This document shows, piece after piece, positions 6,137-8,010 of a DNA stretch of 8,010 nt. The notes below the pieces were generated by a model that saw nothing but the letters and a program-made list of their open reading frames with translations, was not told where the DNA came from and ran no database searches. Origin of the DNA: Candidatus Hydrogenedentota bacterium (GTDB lineage: Bacteria > Hydrogenedentota > Hydrogenedentia > Hydrogenedentales > SLHB01); the NCBI GenBank assembly GCA_026387845.1, contig JAPLKX010000037.1, positions 1-8,010 of the forward strand, written 5' to 3'. Each line of letters starts with the position of its first letter. Position 1 is the first letter of the stretch. The translations under genes and the position numbers were made by a program.

Positions 6137-6747
6137 TACTTCGCTGGAGTTCGCAGGTCTTTCACCGGCGTGTCCGGTGGCATAGAAATGCGATCCGGAT
6201 TGATGACCTCACCATCCACGTAGAGAACGAGCTCGATCCGCGCTTGCTCCAACGGCCACTGCAGCGAGCCGAGTTTCTCCGGGTCTTCTACGATCTTCCA
6301 CTTGCCCTCTTGCTCGGAAAACGCCACAAATTGCGGCAACTCGCCTTTAGCGGCGCGTTTGATGTCTTTTGTCCAGGGTCCTTTGTGCAAATACGACCCG
6401 TCTGCCTTCCTTTTGTACGTGCCTTGGGTGGGGCAGACAATATGGACTTGGGGCGGGGTTGCCTGGGTTGCCGCCACAAATATGATGGGCGCTTTTTTGC
6501 TTTTCACTTTAAGCAATGCGGGCCAAAGGCGGTTAAATTCCTCGGCGCTTTTGAACTTTATCTCATAGACAGTTGCTGTCGAACCGGCACAGAGTTGTCC
6601 GGTGTTTGCCCGTGCCCGGAACGGTTCCAACTCCGACGGCCACATTCTTGGCCATGTGCCTCCCCGCTCAACTATCATGGCCGCAAGAGCGCTGGTGCAA
6701 CACAGCGCAAGACAGAACGCAACAATCAGACACTGACAACGGCGCAT
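6136..6747 (-). CDS. Small secreted protein of unknown function (203 aa)
   Basis: A signal peptide is plain: MRRCQ, a hydrophobic core (CLIVAFCLALCC) and a cleavage site near SALA-A (residues 19-23). The cysteines do not form a good lipobox, so signal peptidase I is more likely. The mature part has GGTWPRMWPSELEPFRARA (about 29-47), FNRLWPALLKVKSKKAPIIFV (71-91) and IELVLYVDGEVINPDRISMPPDTPVKDLR (171-199). I recall this pattern (WPxELEPLR, WPHLLKVKSKGAP, IELVVDGxxVDxxRIxLPxDTPxxD) from uncharacterised secreted proteins of Planctomycetes-type bacteria; no function is known to me. GAGGGAGG lies eight bases before the ATG at 6747; a GTG start at 6780 would lack a site and would spoil the signal peptide. 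It begins 29 bases after the DUF2961 gene stops, so the two are likely co-transcribed. Confidence 0.85.
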   Translation of the reverse strand: MRRCQCLIVAFCLALCCTSALAAMIVERGGTWPRMWPSELEPFRARANTGQLCAGSTATVYEIKFKSAEEFNRLWPALLKVKSKKAPIIFVAATQATPPQVHIVCPTQGTYKRKADGSYLHKGPWTKDIKRAAKGELPQFVAFSEQEGKWKIVEDPEKLGSLQWPLEQARIELVLYVDGEVINPDRISMPPDTPVKDLRTPAK

Positions 6748-6776
6748 GAGCGTAGCCTCCCTCTTGAAAAACGTTG

Positions 6777-8010
6777 TCACTTCACCCGCAATTCCACAAT
6801 TGAAATCACGGCGTTGGATTTCTCACGCAGGTTTTGCGCTTCGATACGCACTCGTCCATCCTGTGTCATTTCGGGCGTCACCGGCGTCTCTACCCACTGG
6901 CCTTCATGAAAGTTTTCGAACTTGCCGATGCTCGAGCCGTCCACCCGGATCTCTTCTTTCCGGCCGCCGCCGAAATTGTCCGGGTCGATAATGAACAGGC
7001 GTAACACACCTTTGGCGCCCGATGGCACGGCCAGTTCAATCGCAAGCGTCTTCTCGCTGGCCCGCGCATGATACACCTTGGTCGGCCATCCCGCCCATTC
7101 GTACCCATCCACCTTTCCCAGCGCGAATCCCTGCTCCGCGTAAATGACCTCGCCGCCCGGGCGCCCGCACAGCATGTAGAATTTGGTGCCCTGTGCCTTC
7201 AACTCCTCGGCCGTCGGCATCTGTTCCACGTTGGGCCACGCCGGGTTATCATCTGCGGCCGGCTGGCGTTGCGCCAAGGCCGGCAGCGGGTCCGCGCCCA
7301 CGGGTTCCGCCTGGTACCAGTAGCACACACTCGACAACTCGTGCCAGTAGCCTTCCGTCCCCACCATGCCTTTGATGACCTCGTTCTCGTTCTTGCCGAA
7401 ATCGATCGCCACCTTCAGCGACTTGTTGAACGGTATGGCCTCATTCAGGAAGAACTTGTAGGCCGCGGCGCCTTTGAAATACTTCCGGTAGCCGCTGATC
7501 AAGAACTCGCTCTGCGTCTCGGGAAACCCCCAACTGAACCCGAACGAATCTTCGATCCCCTGCAACTCGACCGACGGCGTCTCTTCCCCGTCCACATAAA
7601 ACATCTCGTTCATATCCACCAGATACGCGGGCGACCCCGGCTTCCGCACGGTCACGCTCCATCCGATGAATTTTCCCCGGCCCTGAGTCTCGAGCGCCGT
7701 GTAAGCCTCTTTGCCCAGCGGAACGGCCTGCTGCCGCCAGTTGGCGTGAAGATAGCCGGCCCCTTCAGGAAAACGCTCGAGCTTGCGGTACATCACGTAG
7801 GAGTAGCATGGCATCTTTGCCTGCAGTTCCGGTCCCGCCTTCAACTCACCGTCGTAATACAGTTCCACCCGCGCGGCCCGCCGGTACGGCATCGGAAAAT
7901 ACGCATTGAAACCCCGCCGCACATTGAGCACCGCCGTCTCGACCGACTCGTACTGGCCCGCCGGGTCGCAGAAGAAATCCACGAGCGGGCAGTTCACGCT
8001 CGGCTCGGTT
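6777..8010 (-). CDS. DUF2961 (GH172-like) protein with C-terminal beta-domain (partial, 5' end off the window)
   Basis: The frame is open to the right edge (TEPSVNCPLVDFFCD), so the N-terminus lies outside; the GTG at 7997 is internal. Counting from it, PLVDFFCDPAG (4-14), GFNAYFPMPYRRAARVEL (29-46), YLHANWR (82-88), FYVDGEETPSVELQGIEDSFGFSWGF (133-158) and ELSSVCYWYQAEP (220-232) match DUF2961. That family includes CAZy GH172, with characterised difructose dianhydride / fructo- and arabinofuranosidase-type enzymes. Glu149 in GxEDxFG is the conserved acidic residue that I would expect to be catalytic. Residues of about 264-406 form an additional beta-rich domain ending EAQNLREKSNAVISIVELRVK, perhaps carbohydrate-binding. 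Substrate cannot be inferred. It is followed at 29 bases by the small secreted protein, and its C-terminal domain recurs as the relic at 5949-6041. Confidence 0.88.
   Translation of the reverse strand, partial: TEPSVNCPLVDFFCDPAGQYESVETAVLNVRRGFNAYFPMPYRRAARVELYYDGELKAGPELQAKMPCYSYVMYRKLERFPEGAGYLHANWRQQAVPLGKEAYTALETQGRGKFIGWSVTVRKPGSPAYLVDMNEMFYVDGEETPSVELQGIEDSFGFSWGFPETQSEFLISGYRKYFKGAAAYKFFLNEAIPFNKSLKVAIDFGKNENEVIKGMVGTEGYWHELSSVCYWYQAEPVGADPLPALAQRQPAADDNPAWPNVEQMPTAEELKAQGTKFYMLCGRPGGEVIYAEQGFALGKVDGYEWAGWPTKVYHARASEKTLAIELAVPSGAKGVLRLFIIDPDNFGGGRKEEIRVDGSSIGKFENFHEGQWVETPVTPEMTQDGRVRIEAQNLREKSNAVISIVELRVK

Noticed and set aside
6748..6780. GTG start giving an 11-residue extension of the 203-aa secreted protein
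   Set aside because: It would overlap the stop of the upstream gene, lacks a ribosome binding site and would put MTTFFKREATL before a normal signal peptide; ATG at 6747 has GAGGGAGG at good spacing.
6244..6991. Plus-strand ORFs opposite the small secreted protein and the end of the DUF2961 gene
   Set aside because: No family features and no start signals; the minus-strand genes explain this DNA.

Overview
All convincing genes lie on the minus strand. The window looks like a GC-rich bacterial chromosome of the Planctomycetota / Verrucomicrobiota / Hydrogenedentota type. That placement is an inference from two signs: a DUF5107-TPR protein and a DUF2961 (GH172-like) protein, both usual in such polysaccharide-degrading bacteria, and a small secreted protein resembling an uncharacterised family I associate with these phyla. 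There is no rRNA or other phylogenetic marker here.

Layout from left to right. (1) 1-3042, minus: the first 1014 codons of a secreted DUF5107 + tetratricopeptide protein running off the left edge, with a clear ribosome binding site and a plausible sigma70 promoter. (2) About 3150-3250: four tandem 23-bp units resembling the multi-repeat end of an IS21-family element, with no transposase present. (3) 3251-5578: a stretch visibly less GC-rich than the flanks. It holds a doubtful 61-codon ORF, one unrecognised 416-aa gene with its own strong promoter, leader and terminator, and a cluster of short direct repeats. (4) 5579-5788, minus: a dodecin of the class lacking the flavin-stacking tryptophan. 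(5) 5883-6065: more of the same repeats, enclosing a 30-codon relic of the C-terminus of a GH172-like gene. (6) 6136-8010, minus: a two-gene operon made of a DUF2961/GH172-like protein with an extra C-terminal beta-domain (5' end off the right edge) and a small secreted protein of unknown function.

The outer blocks (DUF5107-TPR; DUF2961 + secreted protein) fit an extracellular or periplasmic carbohydrate-processing lifestyle. The middle is a mosaic of mobile-element debris, repeats, a gene relic and a stand-alone orphan gene. I see no defence system, CRISPR array, integrase, tRNA, rRNA or obvious new multi-gene system. The best leads are the orphan 416-aa gene, the relic bounded by inverted repeats, and the repeat family itself.
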